Notes: generated from the letters alone by a model not told the origin. Numbered from the stretch's first letter, positions 49,518 through 63,362 are shown. The stretch: DNA of 64,000 bases from Osmia lignaria lignaria (GCF_051020975.1 NW_027478165.1:1208001-1272000), one strand, 5' to 3'. Translations and numbers: made by a program.

Positions 49518-50161
49518 GATCAGAAGCGTAGTTTTCGAGATATATCGAGATATTTAAAAGTTCCGAAGCCGCACCAACATAATAAAGATCCAGAAACACC
49601 GTGGCCCCTTTCTTTGAGATAACTGTGCACTAGTGCGAGCCGCAAATGCCACTTCCAGCTTAGCTGTGCAGAAGAAGAACAACAAGAAGAAGAAATATCT
49701 CGAAATATGTCCGTCAGGCCCCTTCCCTTGAGATAAATCTGCAAATATCTCGGAAACGAAGCGAGCTATGGCAAAATGTTAAGAGACCGTTTTTGTAGAG
49801 AATTAAGTTTCCTACTTTTTATGTTCTATGATATTTTTTGATCAGATGCGTAGCTCTCGAGATATATCAAGATATTTAAAAGTTCCGAAGCCGCACCAAC
49901 ATAATAGAGATACAGAAACACCGTGGCCCCTTTCTTTGAGATAACTCTGCACTATTGCGAGCTGCAAATGCCACTTCCGGCTTAGCTGTGCAGAAGGAGA
50001 ACAACAAGAAGAAGAAATATCTCGAAATATGTCCGTCAGGCCCCTTCCCTTGAGATAAATCTGCAAATATCTCGGAAACGAAGCGAGCTATGGCAAAATG
50101 TTAAGAGACCGTTTTTGTAGAGAATTAAGTTTCCTACTTTTTATGTTCTATGATATTTTTT
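49518..50161. repeat. Two-monomer repeat, copy 2
   Basis: Tandem copy of 48874-49517. Its second half reads GATGCGTAGCTCTCG, close to but distinct from the GACGCGTGGCTCTCG of copy 1, so the two have diverged at the head. Confidence 0.85.
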
Positions 50162-50805
50162 GATCAGACGCGTAGTTCTCGAGATATATCCAGATATTTA
50201 AAAGTTCCGAAGCCGCACCAACATAATAGAGATACAGAAACACCGTGGCCCCTTTCTTTGAGATAACTCTGCACTAGTGCGAGCCGCAAATGCCACTTCC
50301 AGCCTAGCTGTGCAGAAGAAGAACAACAAGAAGAAGAAATATCTCGAAATATGTCCGTCAGGCCCCTTCCCTTGAGATAAATATGCAAATATCTCGGAAA
50401 CGAAGCGAGCTATGGCAAAATGTTAAGAGACCTTTTTTGTAGAGAATTAAGTTTCCTACTTTTTATGTTCTATGATATTTTTTGATCAGATGCGTAGTTT
50501 TCGAGATATATCGAGATATTTAAAAGTTCCGAAGCCGCACCAACATAATAAAGATACAGAAACACCGTGGCCCCTTTCTTTGAGATAACTGTGCACTAGT
50601 GCGAGCCGCAAATGCCACTTCCAGCTTAGCTGTGCAGAAGAAGAACAACAAGAAGAAGAAATATCTCGAAATATGTCCGTCAGGCCCCTTCCCTTGACAT
50701 AAATCTGCAAATATCTCGGAAACGAAGCGAGCTATGGCAAAATGTTAAGAGACCTTATTTGTAGAGAATTAAGTTTCCTACTTTTTACGTTCTATGATAT
50801 TTTTT

Positions 50806-52093
50806 GATCAGATGCGTAGTTCTCGAGATATATCAAGATATTTAAAAGTTCCGAAACCGCACCAACATAATAGAGATACAGAAACACCGTGGCCCCTTTC
50901 TTTGAGACATCTCTGCACTATTGCGAGCTGCAAATGCCACTTCCAGCTTAGCTGTGCAGAAGAAGAACAACAAGAAGAAGAAATATCTCGAAATATGTCC
51001 GTCAGGCCCCTTCCCTTGACATAAATCTGCAAATATCTCGGAAACGAAGCGAGCTATGGCAAAATGTTAAGAGACCTTATTTGTAGAGAATTAAGTTTCC
51101 TACTTTTTACGTTCTATGATATTTTTTGATCAGATGCGTAGTTCTCGAGATATATCAAGATATTTAAAAGTTCCGAAGCCGCACCAACATAATAGAGATA
51201 CAGAAACACCGTGGCCCCTTTCTTTGAGATAACTCTGCACTATTGCGAGCTGCAAATGCCACTTCCAGCTTAGCTGTGCAGAAGAAGAACAACAAGAAGA
51301 AGAAATATCTCGAAATATGTCCGTTAGGCCCCTTCCCTTGAGATAAATCTGCAAATATCTCGGAAACGAAGCGAGCTATGGCAAAATGTTAGGAGACCTT
51401 TTTTGTAGAGAATTAAGTTTCCCACTTTTTATGTTCTATGATATTTTTTGATCAGATGCGTAGTTCTCGAGATATATCAAGATATTTAAAAGTTCCGAAG
51501 CCGCACCAACATAATAGAGATACAGAAACACCGTGGCCCCTTTCTTTGAGATAACCCTGCACTATTGCGAGCTGCAAATGCCACTTCCAGCTTAGCTGTG
51601 CAGAGGAAGAACAACAAGAAGAAGAAATATCTCGAAATATGTCCGTCAGGCCAGTTCCTTTGAGCTGAATCTGCAAATATCTCGGAAACGAAGCGAGCTA
51701 TGGCAAAATGTTAAGAGACGTTTATTGTAGAGAATTATGTTTCCTACAATTTATGTTCTATGATATTTTTTGATCAGAAGCGTAGTTTTCGAGATATATC
51801 GAGATGTTTAAAAGTTCCGAAGCCGCACCAACATAATAAAGATCCAGAAACACCGTGGCCCCTTTCTTTGAGATAACTGTGCACTAGTGCGAGCCGCAAA
51901 TGCCACTTCCAGCTTAGCTGTGCAGAAGAAGAACAACAAGAAGAAGAAATATCTCGAAATATGTCCGTCAGGCCCCTTCCCTTGAGATAAATCTGCAAAT
52001 ATCTCGGAAACGAAGCGAGCTATGGCAAAATGTTAAGAGACCGTTTTTGTAGAGAATTAAGTTTCCTACTTTTTATGTTCTATGATATTTTTT
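50806..52093. repeat. Four-monomer segment paired with 47908-49195
   Basis: Same order and markers as its partner. Private changes include GAGACATCTC, ATAACCCTGC and GAGATGTTTAAAAG. Confidence 0.83.
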
Positions 52094-53381
52094 GATCAGA
52101 CGCGTAGTTCTCGAGATATATCAAGATATTTAAAAGTTCCGAAGCCGCACCAACATAATAGAGATACAGAAACACCGTGGCCCCTTTCTTTGAGATAACT
52201 CTGCACTATTGCGAGCTGCAAATGCCACTTCCAGCTTAGCTGTGCAGAAGAAGAACAACAAGAAGAAGAAATATCTCGAAATATGTCCGTCAGGCCCCTT
52301 CCCTTGAGATAAATCTGCAAATATCTCGGAAACGAAGAGAGCAATGGCAAAATGTTAAGAGACCTTTTTTGTAGAGAATTAAGTTTCCTACTTTTCATGT
52401 TCTATGATATTTTTTGATCAGATGCGTAGTTCTCGAGATATATCAAGATATTTAAAAGTTCCGAAGCCGCACCAACATAATAGAGATACAGAAACACCGT
52501 GGCCCCTTTCTTTGAGATAACTCTGCACTAGTGCGAGCCGCAAATGCCACTTCCAGCTTAGCTGTGCAGAAGAAGAACAACAAGAAGAAGAAATATCTCG
52601 AAATATGTCCGTCAGGCCCCTTCCCTTGAGATAAATCTGCAAATATCTCGGAAACGAAGCGAGCTATGGCAAAATGTTAAGAGACCTTTTTTGTAGAGAA
52701 TTATGTTTCCTACTTTTTATGTTCTATGATATTTTTTGATCAGACCCGTAGTTCTCGAGATATATCAAGATATTTAAAAGTTCCGAAGCCGCACCAACAT
52801 AATAGAGATACAGAAACACCGTGGCCCCTTTCTTTGAGATAACTCTGCACTAGTGCGAGCCGCAAATGCCTCTTCCAGCTTAGCTGTGCAGAAGAAGAAC
52901 AACAAGAAGAAGAAATATCTCGAAATATGTCCGTCAGGCCCCTTCCCTTGAGATAAATCTGCAAATATCTCGGAAACGAAGCGAGCTATGGCAAAATGTT
53001 AAGAGACCTTATTTGTAGAGAATTAAGTTTCCTACCTTTTACGTTCTATGATATTTTTTGATCAGATGCGTAGTTCTCGAGATATATCAAGATATTTAAA
53101 AGTTCCGAAGCCGCACCAACATAATAGAGATACAGAAACACCGTGGCCCCTTTCTTGGAGATAACTCTGCACTATTGCGAGCTGCAAATGCCACTTCCAG
53201 CTTAGCTGTGCAGAAGAAGAACAACAAGAAGAAGAAATATCCCGAAATATGTCCGTTAGGCCCGTTCCCTTGAGATAAATCTGCAAATATCTCGGAAACG
53301 AAGCGAGCTATGGCAAAATGTTAAGAGACCTTTTTTGTAGAGAATTAAGTTTCCTACTTTTTATGTTCTATGATATTTTTT
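52094..53381. repeat. Four-monomer tandem repeat, copy 1
   Basis: Monomers at 52094, 52416, 52738 and 53060, repeated at an offset of 1288 bp. Markers are GACGCGTAG, TTTTCATGTTC, GACCCGTAG and GGCCCGTTCCC. The first monomer has AGCAATGGC in place of AGCTATGGC. Confidence 0.85.
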
Positions 53382-54669
53382 GATCAGACGCGTAGTTCTC
53401 GAGATATATCAAGATATTTAAAAGTTCCGAAGCCGCACCAACATAATAGAGATACAGAAACACCGTGGCCCCTTTCTTTGAGATAACTCTGCACTATTGC
53501 GAGCTGCAAATGCCACTTCCAGCTTAGCTGTGCAGAAGAAGAACAACAAGAAGAAGAAATATCTCGAAATATGTCCGTCAGGCCCCTTCCCTTGAGATAA
53601 ATCTGCAAATATCTCGGAAACGAAGAGAGCTATGGCAAAATGTTAAGAGACCTTTTTTGTAGAGAATTAAGTTTCCTACTTTTCATGTTCTATGATATTT
53701 TTTGATCAGATGCGTAGTTCTCGAGATATATCAAGATATTTAAAAGTTCCGAAGCCGCACCAACATAATAGAGATACAGAAACACCGTGGCCCCTTTCTT
53801 TGAGATAACTCTGCACTAGTGCGAGCCGCAAATGCCACTTCCAGCTTAGCTGTGCAGAAGAAGAACAACAAGAAGAAGAAATATCTCGAAATATGTCCGT
53901 CAGGCCCCTTCCCTTGAGATAAATCTGCAAATATCTCGGAAACGAAGCGAGCTATGGCAAAATGTTAAGAGACCTTTTTTGTAGAGAATTATGTTTCCTA
54001 CTTTTTATGTTCTATGATATTTTTTGATCAGACCCGTAGTTCTCGAGATATATCAAGATATTTAAAAGTTCCGAAGCCGCACCAACATAATAGAGATACA
54101 GAAACACCGTGGCCCCTTTCTTTGAGATAACTCTGCACTAGTGCGAGCCGCAAATGCCACTTCCAGCTTAGCTGTGCAGAAGAAGAACAACAAGAAGAAG
54201 AAATATCTCGAAATATGTCCGTCAGGCCCCTTCCCTTGAGATAAATCTGCAAATATCTCGGAAACGAAGCGAGCTATGGCAAAATGTTAGGAGACCTTTT
54301 TTGTAGAGAATTAAGTTTCCTACTTTTTATGTTCTATGATATTTTTTGATCAGATGCGTAGTTCTCGAGATATATCAAGATATTTAAAAGTTCCGAAGCC
54401 GCACCAACATAATAGAGATACAGAAACACCGTGGCCCCTCTCTTTGACATAACTCTGCACTATTGCGAGCTGGAAATGCCACTTCCAGTTTAGCTGTGCA
54501 GAAGAAGAACAACAAGAAGAAGAAATATCTCGAAATATGTCCGTTAGGCCCGTTCCCTTGAGATAAATCTGCAAATATCTCGGAAACGAAGCGAGCTATG
54601 GCAAAATGTTAAGAGACCTTTTTTGTAGAGAATTAAGTTTCCTACTTTTTATGTTCTATGATATTTTTT
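53382..54669. repeat. Four-monomer tandem repeat, copy 2
   Basis: Same four-monomer order as 52094-53381. The fourth monomer differs by carrying CTGGAAATG...CCAGTTTAGC and TTTGACATAAC, again a patch consistent with conversion. Confidence 0.83.
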
Positions 54670-56149
54670 GATCAGATGCGTAGTTCTCGAGATATATCAA
54701 GATATTTAAAAGTTCCGAAGCCGCACCAACATAATAGAGATACAGAAACACCGTGGCCCCTTTCTTTGAGATAACTCTGCACTATTGCGAGCTGCAAATG
54801 CCACTTCCAGCTTAGCTGTGCAGAGGAAGAACAACAAGATGAAGAAATATTTCGAAATATGTCCGTTAGGCCCCTTCCCTTGAGATAAATCTGCAAATAT
54901 CTCGGAAACGAAGAGAGCTATGGCAAAATGTTAAGAGACCTTTTTTGTAGAGAATTAAGTTTCCTACTTTTTATGTTCTATGATATTTTTTGATCAGATG
55001 CGTAGTTCTCGAGATATATCAAGATATTTAAAAGTTCCGAAGCCGCACCAACATAATAGAGATACAGAAACACCGTGGCCCCTTTCTTTGAGATAACTCT
55101 GCACTATTGCGAGCTGTAAATGCCACTTCCAGCTTAGCTGTGCAGAAGAAGAACAACAAGAAGAAGAAATATCTCGAAATATGTGCGTCAGGCCCCTTCC
55201 CTTGAGATATATCAGCAAATATCTCGGAAACGAAGCGAGCTATAGCAAAATGTTAAGAGACCTTTTTTGTAGAGAATTATGTTTCCTACAATTTATGTTC
55301 TATGATATTTTTTGATCAGAAGCGTAGTTTTCGAGATACATCGAGATATTTAAAAGTTCCGAAGCCGCACCAACATAATAGAGATACAGAAACACCGTGG
55401 CCCCTTTCTTTGAGATAACTCTGCACTAGTGCGAGCCGCAAATGCCACTTCCAGCTTAGCTGTGCAGAAGAAGAACAACAAGAAGAAGAAATATCTCGAA
55501 ATATGTCCGTCAGGCCCCTTCCCTTGCGATAAATCTGCAAATATCTCGGAAACGAAGCGAGCTATGGCAAAATGTTAAGAGACCTTTTTTGTAGAGAATT
55601 ATGTTTCCTACAATTTATGTTCTATGATATTTGTTGGTCAGAAGCGTAGTTTTCGAGATATATCGAGATATTTAAAAGTTCCAAAGCCGCACCAACATAA
55701 TAGAGATACAGAAACACCGTGGCCCCTTTCTTTGAGATAACTCTGCACTAGTGCGAGCCGCAAATGCCACTTCCAGCCTAGCTGTGCAGAAGAAGAACAA
55801 CAAGAAGAAGAAATATCTCGAAATATGTCCGTCAGGCCCCTTCCCTTGAGATATATCTGCAAATATCTCGGAAACGAAGCGAGCTATGGCAAAATGTTAA
55901 GAGACCTTTTTTGTAGAGAATTAAGTTTCCTACTTTTTATGTTCTATGATATTTTTTGATCAGATGCGTAGTTCTCGAGATATATCAAGATATTTAAAAG
56001 TTCCGAAGCCGCACCAACATAATAGAGATACAGAAACACCGTGGCCCCTTTCTTTGAGATAACTCTGCACTATTGCGAGCTGCAAATGCCACTTCCAGCT
56101 TAGCTGTGCAGAAGAAGAACAACAAGAAGAAGAAATATCTCGAAATATG

Positions 56150-56600
56150 TCCATCAGGACCCTTCCCCTGAGATAAATCTGCAAATATCTCGGAAACGAA
56201 GCGAGCTATGGCAAAATGTTAAGAGACCTTTTTTGTAGAGAATAACGTTTCCTACAATTTACGTTCTATGATATTTTTTGATCAGAAGCGTAGTTTTCGA
56301 GATATATCGATATATTTAAAAGTTCCGAAGCCGCACCAACATAATAGAGATACAGAAACATCGTGGCCCCTTTCTTTGAGATAACTCTGCACTATTGCGA
56401 CCTGCAAATGCCACTTCCAGCTCAGCTGTGCAGAAGAAGAACAACAAGAAGAAGAAGTATCTCGAAATATGTCCGTCAGGCCCCTTCCCTTGAGATAAAT
56501 CTGCAAATATCTCGGAAACGAAGCGAGCTATGGCAAAATGTTAAGAGACCTTTTTTGTAGAGAATTAAGTTTCCTACTTTTTATGTTCTATGATATTTTT
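56150..56600. repeat. Segment duplicated at 57438-57890 (four monomers apart)
   Basis: Shares a dense set of rare variants with the sequence 1288 bp downstream: TTCCCCTGAG, GAATAACGTTTCC, ATCGATATATTT, GAAACATCGTGG, AGCTCAGCTG and AGAAGTATCTCG. In both copies a plus-strand 65-codon frame opens by chance. Confidence 0.85.
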
Positions 56601-57437
56601 TGATCAGATGCGTAGTTCTCGAGATATATCAAGATATTTAAAAGTTCCGAAGCCGCACCAACATAATAGAGATACAGAAACACCGTGGCCCCTCTCTTTG
56701 AGATAACTCTACACTATTGCGAGCTGCAAATGCCACTTCCAGCTTAGCTGTGCAGAGGAAGAACAACAAGAAGAAGAAATATCTCGAAATACGTCCGTCA
56801 GGCCCCTTCCCTTGAGATAAATCTGCAAATATCTCGGAAACGAAGCGAGCTATGGCAAAATGTTTAGAGACCTTTCTTGTAGAGAATTAAGTTTCCTACT
56901 TTTTATGTAGCATGATATTTTTAGATCAGATGCGTAGTTCTCGAGATATATTAAGATATTTAAAAGTTCCGAAGTCGCACCAACATAATAGAGATACAGA
57001 AACACCGTGGCCCCTTTCTTTGAGATAACTCTGCACTATTGCGCGCTGCAAATGCCACTTCCAGCTTAGCTGTGCAGAAGAAGAACAACAAGAAGAAGAA
57101 ATATCTCGAAATATGTCCGTCAGGCCCCTTCCCTTGAGATAAATCTGCAAATATCTCGGAAACGAAGCGAGCTATGGCAAAATGTTAAGAGACCTTTTTT
57201 GTAGAGAATTAAGTTTCCTACTTTTTATGTTCTATGATATTTTTCGATCAGAGGCGTAGTTCTCGAGATATATCAAGATATTTAAAAGTTCCGAAGCCGC
57301 ACCAACATAATAGAGATAGAGAAACACCGTGGCCCCTTTCTTTGAGATAACTCTGCACGATTGCGAGCTGGAAATGCCACTTCCAGTTTAGCTGTGCAGA
57401 AGAAGAACAACAAGAAGAAGAAATATCTCGAAATATG

Positions 57438-57890
57438 TCCATCAGGACCCTTCCCCTGAGATAAATCTGCAAATATCTCGGAAACGAAGCGAGCTATGGC
57501 AAAATGTTAAGAGACCTTTTTTGTAGAGAATAACGTTTCCTACAATTTACGTTCTATGATATTTTTTGATCAGAAGCGTAGTTTTCGAGATATATCGATA
57601 TATTTAAAAGTTCCGAAGCCGCACCAACATAATAGAGATACAGAAACATCGTGGCCCCTTTCTTTGAGATAACTCTGCACTATTGCGACCTGCAAATGCC
57701 ACTTCCAGCTCAGCTGTGCAGAAGAAGAACAACAAGAAGAAGAAGTATCTCGAAATATGTCCGTCAGGCCCCTTCCCTTGAGATAAATCTGCAAATATCT
57801 CGGAAACGAAGCGAGCTATGGCAAAATGTTAAGAGACCTTTTTTGTAGAGAATTAAGTTTCCTACTTTTTATGTTCTATGATATTTTTTG
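57438..57890. repeat. Segment duplicated from 56150-56600
   Basis: Second copy with the same rare variants in the same order. The monomers before it differ between the two copies (the 57246 monomer carries CTGGAAATG and CGATCAGAGG), which limits the duplicated tract to little more than one monomer. Confidence 0.83.
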
Positions 57891-59177
57891 ATCAGATGCG
57901 TAGTTCTCGAGATATATCAAGATATTTAAAAGTTCCGAAGCCGCACCAACATAATAGAGATACAGAAACACCGTGGCCCCTTTCTTTGAGATAACTCTGC
58001 ACTATTGCGAGCTGGAAATGCCACTTCCAGTTTAGCTGTGCAGAAGAAGAACAACAAGAAGAAGAAATATCTCGAAATATGTCCGTCAGGCCCCTTCCCT
58101 TGAGATAAATATGCAAATATCTCGGGAACGAAGCGAGGTATGGCAAAATGTTAAGAGACCTTTTTTGTAGAGAATTAAGTTTCCTACTTTTTATGTTCTA
58201 TGATATTTTTTGATCAGATGCGTAGTTCTCGAGATATATCAAGATATTTAAAAGTTCCGAAGCCGCACCAACATAATAGAGATACAGAAACACCGTGGCC
58301 CCTTTCTTTGAGATAACTCTGCACTATTGCGAGCTGCAAATGCCACTTCCAGCTTAGCTGTGCAGAGGAAGAACAACAAGAAGAAGAAATATCTCGAAAT
58401 ATGTCCGTCAGGCCAGTTCCTTTGAGCTGAATCTGCAAATATCTCGGAAACGAAGCGAGCTATGGCAAAATGTTAAGAGACGTTTTTTGTAGAGAATTAT
58501 GTTTCCTACAATTTATGTTCTATGATATTTTTTGATCAGAAGCGTAGTTTTCGAGATATATCGAGATATTTAAAAGTTCCGAAGACGCACCAACATAATA
58601 GAGATACAGAAACACCGTGGCCCCTTTCTTTGAGATAACTGTGCACTAGTGCGAGCCGCAAATGCCACTTCCAGCTTAGCTGTGCAGAAGAAGAACAACA
58701 AGAAGAAGAAATATCTCGAAATATGTCCGTCAGGCCCCTTCCCTTGAGATATATCTGCAAATATCTCGGAAACGAAGCGAGCTATGGCAAAATGTTAAGA
58801 GACCGTTTTTGTAGAGAATTAAGTTTCCTACTTTTTATGTTGTATGATATTTTTTGATCAGACGCGTAGTTCTCGAGATATATCAAGATATTTAAAAGTT
58901 CCGAAGCCGCACCAACACAATAGAGATACAGAAACACCGTGGCCCCTTTCTTTGAGATAACTCTGCACTATTGCGAGCTGCAAATGCCACTTCCAGCTTA
59001 GCTGTGCAGAAGAAGAAAAACAAGAAGAAGAAATATCTCGAAATATGTCCGTCAGGCCCCTTCCCTTGAGATAAATCTGCAAATATCTCGGAAACGAAGC
59101 GAGCTATGGCAAAATGTTAAGAGACCTTTTTTGTAGAGAATTAAGTTTCCTACTTTTTATGTTCTATGATATTTTTT

Positions 59178-59821
59178 GATCAGATGCGTAGTTTTCGAGA
59201 TATATCGAGATATTTAAAAGTTCCGAAGACGCACCAACATAATAGAGATACAGAAACACCGTGGCCCCTTTCTTTGAGATAACTGTGCACTAGTGCGAGC
59301 CGCAAATGCCACTTCCAGCTTAGCTGTGCAGAAGAAGAACAACAAGAAGAAGAAATATCTCGAAATATGTCCGTCAGGCCCCTTCCCTTGAGATATATGT
59401 GCAAATATCTCGGAAACGAAGCGAGCTATGGCAAAATGTTTAGAGACCGTTTTTGTAGAGAATTAAGTTTCCTACTTTTTAGGTTCTATGATATTTTTCG
59501 ATCAGAGGCGTAGTTCTCGAGATATATCAAGATATTTAAAAGTTCCGAAGCCGCACCAACATAATAGAGATACAGAAACACCGTGGCCCCTTTCTTTGAG
59601 ATAACTCTGCACGATTGCGAGCTGGAAATGCCACTTCCAGTTTAGCTGTGCAGAAGAAGAACAACAAGAAGAAGAAATATCTCGAAATATGTCCATCAGG
59701 ACCCTTCCCTTGAGATAAATCTGCAAATATCTCGGAAACGAAGCGAGCTATGGCAAAATGTTAAGAGACCTTTTTTGTAGAGAATTAAGTTTCCTACTTT
59801 TTATGTTCTATGATATTTTTT
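59178..59821. repeat. Two-monomer repeat, copy 1
   Basis: A GAAGACGCACC/TATATGTGCAAAT monomer followed by a CGATCAGAGG/CCATCAGGACCC monomer with TTTTTAGGTTC upstream. It repeats at 59822-60465. Confidence 0.86.
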
Positions 59822-60465
59822 GATCAGATGCGTAGTTTTCGAGATATATCGAGATATTTAAAAGTTCCGAAGACGCACCAACATAATAGAGATACAGAAA
59901 CACCGTGGCCCCTTTCTTTGAGATAACTGTGCACTAGTGCGAGCCGCAAATGCCACTTCCAGCTTAGCTGTGCAGAAGAAGAACAACAAGAAGAAGAAAT
60001 ATCTCGAAATATGTCCGTCAGGCCCCTTCCCTTGAGATATATGTGCAAATATCTCGGAAACGAAGCGAGCTATGGCAAAATGTTTAGAGACCGTTTTTGT
60101 AGAGAATTAAGTTTCCTACTTTTTAGGTTCTATGATATTTTTCGATCAGAGGCGTAGTTCTCGAGATATATCAAGATATTTAAAAGTTCCGAAGCCGCAC
60201 CAACATAATAGAGATACAGAAACACCGTGGCCCCTTTCTTTGAGATAACTCTGCACGATTGCGAGCTGGAAATGCCACTTCCAGTTTAGCTGTGCAGAAG
60301 AAGAACAACAAGAAGAAGAAATATCTCGAAATATGTCCATCAGGACCCTTCCCTTGAGATAAATCTGCAAATATCTCGGAAACGAAGCGAGCTATGGCAA
60401 AATGTTAAGAGACCTTTTTTGTAGAGAATTATGTTTCCTACAATTTATGTTCTATGATATTTTTT
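59822..60465. repeat. Two-monomer repeat, copy 2
   Basis: Tandem copy of 59178-59821 including TATATGTGCAAAT and TTTTTAGGTTC. It reads the same by eye until the following monomer switches to the B-type tail. Confidence 0.86.
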
Positions 60466-63041
60466 GATCAGAAGCGTAGTTTTCGAGATATATCGAGATA
60501 TTTAAAAGTTCCGAAGCCGCACCAACATAATAGAGATACAGAAACACCGTGGCCCCTTTCTTTGGGATAACTCTGCACTATTGCGAGCTGCAAATGCCAC
60601 TTCCAGCTTAGCTGTGCAGAAGAAGAACAACAAGAAGAAGAAATATCTCGAAATATGTCCGTTAGGCCCCTTGCCTTGAGATAAATCTGCAAATATCTCG
60701 GAAACGAAGCGAGCTATGGCAAAATGTTAAGAGACCTTTTTTGTAGAGAATTAAGTTTCCTACTTTTTATGTTCTATGATATTTTTTGATCAGAAGCGTA
60801 GTTTTCGAGATATATCGAGATATTTAAAAGTTCCAAAGCCGCACCAACATAATAGAGATACAGAAACACCGTGGCCCCTTTCTTTGAGATAACTCTGCAC
60901 TAGTGCGAGCCGCAAATGCCACTTCCAGCTTAGCTGTGCAGAAGAAGAACAACAAGAAGAAGAAATATCTCGAAATATGTCCGTCAGGCCCCTTCCCTTG
61001 AGATAAATCTGCAAATATCTCGGAAACGAAGCGAGCTATGGCAAAATGTTGAGAGACCTTTTTTGTATAGAATTAAGTTTCCTACGTTTTATGTTCTATG
61101 ATATTTTTTGATCAGATGCGTAGTTCTCGAGATATATCAAGATATTTAAAAGTTCCGAAGCCGCACCAACATAATAGAGATACAGAAACACCGTGGCCCC
61201 TTTCTTTGAGATAACTCTGCACTATTGCGAGCTGCAAATGCCACTTCCAGCTTAGCTGTGCAGAGGAAGAACAACAAGAAGAAGAAATATCTCGAAATAT
61301 GTCCGTCAGGCCAGTTCCTTTGAGCTGAATCTGCAAATATCTCGGAAACGAAGCGAGCTATGGCAAAATATTAAGAGACGTTTTTTATAGAGAATTATGT
61401 TTCCTACAATTTATGTTCTATGATATTTTTTGATCAGAAGCGTAGTTTTCGAGATATATCGAGATATTTAAAAGTTCCGAAGCCGCACCAACATAATAGG
61501 GATACAGAAACACCGTGGCCCCTTTCTTTGAGATAACTCTGCAGTATTGCGAGCTGTAAATGCCACTTCCAGCTTAGCTGTGCAGAAGAAGAACAACAAG
61601 AAGAAGAAATATCTCGAAATATGTCCGTCAGGCCCCTTCCCTTGAGATAAATCTGCAAATATCTCGGAAAAGAAGAGAGCTATGGCAAAATGTTAAGAGA
61701 CCTTTTGTGTAGAGAATTAAGTTTCCTACTTTTTATGTTCTATGATATTTTTTGATCTGATGCGTAGTTCTCGAGATATATCAAGATATTTAAAAGTTCC
61801 GAAGCCGCACCAACATAATAGAGATACAGAAACACCGTGGCCCCTTTCTTTGAGATAACTCTGCACTATCGCGAGCTGTAAATGCCACTTCCAGCTTAGC
61901 TGTGCAGAAGAAGAACAACAAGAAGAAGAAATATCTCGAAATATGTCCGTTAGGCCCCTTCCCTTGAGATAAATCTGCAAATATCTCGGAAACGAAGCGA
62001 GCTATGGCAAAATGTTAAGAGACCTCTTTTGTAGAGAATTAAGCTTCCTACTTTTTATGTTCTATGATATTTTTTGATCAGATGCGTAGTTCTCGAGATA
62101 TATCAAGATATTTAAAAGTTCCGAAGCTGCACCAACATAATAGAGATACAGAAACACCGTGGCCCCTTTCTTTGAGATAACTCTGCACTATTGCGCGCTG
62201 TAAATGCCACTTCCAGCTTAGCTGTGCAGAAGAAGAACAACAAGAAGAAGAAATATCCCGAAATATGTCCGTCAGGCCCCTTCCCTTGAGATATATCTGC
62301 AAATATCTCGGAAACGAAGCGAGCTATGACAAAATGTTGAGAGACCTTTTTTGTAGAGAATTATGTTTCCTACAATTTATGTTCTATGATATTTTTTGAT
62401 CAGAAGCGTAGTTTTCGAGATATATCGAGATATTTAAAAGTTCCGAAGCCGCACCAATATAATAGAGATACAGAAACACCGTGGCCCCTTTCTTTGAGAT
62501 AACTCTGCACTATTGCGAGCTGCAAATGCCACTTCCAGCTTAGCTGTGCAGAAGAAGAACAACAAGAAGAAGAAATATCTCGAAATATGTCCGTCAGGCC
62601 CCTTCCCTTGAGATAAATCTGCAAATATCTCGGAAACGAAGAGAGCTATGGCAAAATGTTAAGAGACCTTTTTTGTAGAGAATTAAGTTTCCTACTTTTT
62701 ATGTTCTATGATATTTTTTGATCAGATGCGTAGTTCTCGAGATATATCAAGATATTTAAAAGTTCCGAAGCCGCACCAACATAATAGAGATACAGAAACA
62801 CCGTGGCCCCTCTCTTTGAGATAACTCTGCACTATTGCGAGCTGGAAATGCCACTTCCAGTTTAGCTGTGCAGAAGAAGAACAACAAGAAGCAAAAATAT
62901 CTCGAAATATGTCCGTTAGGCCCCTTCCCTTGAGATAAATCTGCAAATATCTCGGAAACGAAGCGAGCTATGGCAAAATGTTAAGAGACCTTATTTGTAG
63001 AGAATTAAGTTTCCTACCTCTTACGTTCTATGATATTTTTT

Positions 63042-63362
63042 GATCAGATGCGTAGTTCTCGAGATATATCAATATATTTAAAAGTTCCGAAGCCGCACCA
63101 ACATAATAGAGATACAGAAACACCGTGGCCCCTTTCTTTGAGATAACTCTGCACTATTGCGAGCTGCAAATGCCACTTCCAGCTTAGCTGTGCAGAAGAA
63201 GAACAACAAGAAGAAGAAATATCTCGAAATATGTCCGTCAGGCCCCTTCCCTTGAGATAAATCTGCAAATATCTCGGAAACGAAGAGAGCTATGGCAAAA
63301 TGTTAAGAGACCTTTTTTGTAGAGAATTAAGTTTCCTACTTTTTAGTTCTATGATATTTTTT
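63042..63362. repeat. 321 bp monomer with 1 bp deletion
   Basis: The tail reads TTTTTAGTTCTATG where other copies read TTTTTATGTTCTATG, a loss of one T near 63345. The next head is GATTAG instead of GATCAG, so the GATC site is also lost at 63363. Confidence 0.93.

Larger units (their letters stand above)
45332..55957. repeat. Array segment with CCTTGACATAAAT variants and 2-, 4- and 9-monomer repeats
   Basis: Thirty-three monomers. Marker variants are CTTGACATAAATC (46298, 47586, 47908, 50484, 50806), ATAAAGATCCAG, CTTCCGGCTTAG with GAAGGAGAAC, and GACCCGTAG. Subfamily C monomers recur at 45976, 46620, 48552 and 51450. Confidence 0.83.

Noticed and set aside
56363..57848. Plus-strand 65-codon frames at 56363 and 57651
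   Set aside because: Both are the same chance frame in one duplicated segment, cross a monomer boundary-independent region without any recognisable domain, and are absent from other copies.
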